This document shows positions 62,901-64,000 of a DNA stretch of 64,000 bases, in pieces. Position numbers and translations under genes: made by a program. Below the pieces are notes generated by a model. It made no database searches. It was not told the origin of the DNA and was given only the letters and a program-made list of their open reading frames with translations. Source of the stretch: an uncultured Flavobacteriaceae bacterium (GTDB lineage: Bacteria > Bacteroidota > Bacteroidia > Flavobacteriales > Flavobacteriaceae); assembly GCA_947497145.1 (NCBI GenBank), contig CANMFQ010000017.1:1-64000 (forward strand), written 5' to 3'. Position 1 is the stretch's first letter. Each line of letters opens with the position of its first letter.

Positions 62901-63674
62901 ATGAATCAAGAACTTCAAATCGCACTCATACAAGGGTCGTTAGTTTGGGAAAATCCTAAGCAGAATAGAATTAATTTTTCAAAAAAAATCGATGCTATTA
63001 AGTCAAAAGTGGATGTTATTGTACTTCCTGAAATGTTTACTACTGGTTTTACTATGACCCCCAATCATTTTGATGTAGAAGAGGGTTTGCTGACTTTGCA
63101 GTGGATGCAAGAGAAAGCGAAAGAAAAAAATGCTGCTTTAATAGGAAGTATTCCGTTTTATGAAAATGAGAATTACACCAATCGCCTTTTTTTTGTTACA
63201 CCAGATGGAGGTTATCACTATTATGATAAACGCCATACATTTACGTTAGCCGGTGAAGGTGATGTCTATAAGGCGGGAACAGAAAGATTGATTGTGACCT
63301 ATAGGAATTTTAATATTTGTCCCTTGGTTTGTTATGATTTAAGATTCCCTGTTTGGGCCAGAAACAATGTAGATTATGATGTATTACTGTATGTTGCCAA
63401 TTGGCCGAAACCAAGAATAACGGCGTGGGATACATTGCTCAAAGCTAGGGCTATTGAAAATATGGCATATACTATTGGTGTTAATAGAGTTGGAACTGAC
63501 GAACTGGGGCATGAATATCCAGGTCATTCAGTTGTTTTTGACGGGTTGGGAACGCAACTAGCTTTTTCTAATAGAGAAGAAACGTTATACGCAGTATTAA
63601 CAAAATCACATATTTCATCAATTAGGAAAAAGCTAAAATTCTTAGATGATAGCGATGCCTTTAGTTTGTTATGA
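62901..63674 (+). CDS. Nitrilase superfamily omega-amidase-like hydrolase
   Basis: This is a 257-residue amidase with the Glu-Lys-Cys triad: E in LPEMFTTGF (residue 48 region), K in YYDKRHTF and C in CPLVCYDLRFPVWAR. The RHTF region and size match the omega-amidase/YafV branch, which hydrolyses alpha-ketoglutaramate or similar amides. The start codon is ATG at 62901. Its end overlaps the convergent edge gene by 14 bases. Confidence 0.9.
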   Translation: MNQELQIALIQGSLVWENPKQNRINFSKKIDAIKSKVDVIVLPEMFTTGFTMTPNHFDVEEGLLTLQWMQEKAKEKNAALIGSIPFYENENYTNRLFFVTPDGGYHYYDKRHTFTLAGEGDVYKAGTERLIVTYRNFNICPLVCYDLRFPVWARNNVDYDVLLYVANWPKPRITAWDTLLKARAIENMAYTIGVNRVGTDELGHEYPGHSVVFDGLGTQLAFSNREETLYAVLTKSHISSIRKKLKFLDDSDAFSLL

Positions 63675-64000
63675 CAAAAGTTTCTACGGATTCCCAGTTT
63701 GCACGCATTTCAATAACCGAAGGGTAATAACTAACTTTTTCTGGTTGTCGTTTTTTTAAATAAGAACCGGTGTCCCATCTTCCATTTTTGTTGGTGTCGA
63801 AAATTACTCTTACTAAGTATTTTCCCGGTTCAATATGGTTAAACTCAAATGGCTGCTCTTCAGTCGCAAAAATTTCAATTTGGGTTTCACTATTTTCATT
63901 AGTCAATTGAACAATAACAGGATACGTAACATTGCCTTCAAGATTTACTGTTAAATTGCCGTAATCAGCAAAACTTCGTGTATTTAATCGGTATTCAGTA
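63661..64000 (-). CDS. 3' part of a gene cut by the window edge (Ig-like-domain lipoprotein type)
   Basis: The frame is open from 64000 to the stop at 63661 on the minus strand and has no start, so the true gene extends beyond the window. The visible C-terminal 112 residues are beta-rich, ending KYLVRVIFDTNKNGRWDTG and PSVIEMRANWESVETF. This resembles the C-terminus of flavobacterial Ig-like-domain lipoproteins. The TTG at 63906 is not a credible start. Confidence 0.75.
   Translation of the reverse strand, partial: TEYRLNTRSFADYGNLTVNLEGNVTYPVIVQLTNENSETQIEIFATEEQPFEFNHIEPGKYLVRVIFDTNKNGRWDTGSYLKKRQPEKVSYYPSVIEMRANWESVETFVITN

Overview
The window reads as chromosomal DNA from a Bacteroidota bacterium, most likely a marine member of the Flavobacteriaceae. 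The reasons are low GC content, short AT-rich spacers without strong Shine-Dalgarno sequences, several -7 boxes matching TAnnTTTG, three SusC-style TonB-dependent receptors with an N-terminal carboxypeptidase-like domain, a TraR/DksA-type protein with the degenerate flavobacterial zinc finger, the long (1132 aa) IleS, and many short flavobacterial lipoproteins. This placement is inferred from gene content only. I saw no rRNA, tRNA, CRISPR array, insertion sequence or prophage.

Layout. 0-4 kb: cvpA, a small unknown gene, an ABM-type monooxygenase and pbpC. 4-8.6 kb: glycerol use (glpK, glpD, and gpsA convergent). 8.7-14.3 kb: a lipoprotein, a divergent AraC regulator / PhyH dioxygenase pair, a small membrane protein and a SulP transporter. 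14.4-19.8 kb: mainly minus-strand housekeeping and accessory genes (cytochrome c lipoprotein, YheT-type hydrolase, nitronate monooxygenase-like, EamA permease plus ArsC-like, DinB-like, DUF3298 lipoprotein). 19.9-25.9 kb: trans-sulfuration enzyme, gdhA, recO and a heme-type TonB receptor. 26-32.7 kb: a LEA-like repeat lipoprotein, the ileS / dksA-like / DUF4097-like / lspA run, and convergent 5-formyl-THF cyclo-ligase. 33.3-43.6 kb: uvrC with a patatin/POTRA/barrel protein directly behind it, hppD, a DUF3108 protein, tryptophan 2,3-dioxygenase, an M23 lipoprotein and a stand-alone plug-domain protein. 44-50.1 kb: pgi, a large TonB receptor, a small membrane protein and a DUF1080 lipoprotein. 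50.3-55.5 kb: a divergent locus of secreted EEP-family nuclease/phosphatase, TonB receptor and DUF5689 + lamin-tail lipoprotein. 55.7-64 kb: a small orphan, a response regulator / multi-PAS kinase pair, katG, an ankyrin protein, SemiSWEET, an omega-amidase-like nitrilase, and the 3' part of a further gene cut by the window edge.

Most promising for novelty: (1) the EEP / TonB receptor / DUF5689-LTD locus, which resembles a split extracellular-nuclease architecture joined to an outer-membrane importer; (2) two intergenic elements at 9.6 and 39.0 kb that share a hairpin, an identical 17-nt block and a terminator hairpin, and so look like members of a small-RNA or 3'-UTR family; (3) a dispersed structured repeat at 0.65 and 55.6 kb; (4) an 18-nt near-identical motif upstream of both the PhyH and SulP genes. 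The rest is largely ordinary flavobacterial core genome.
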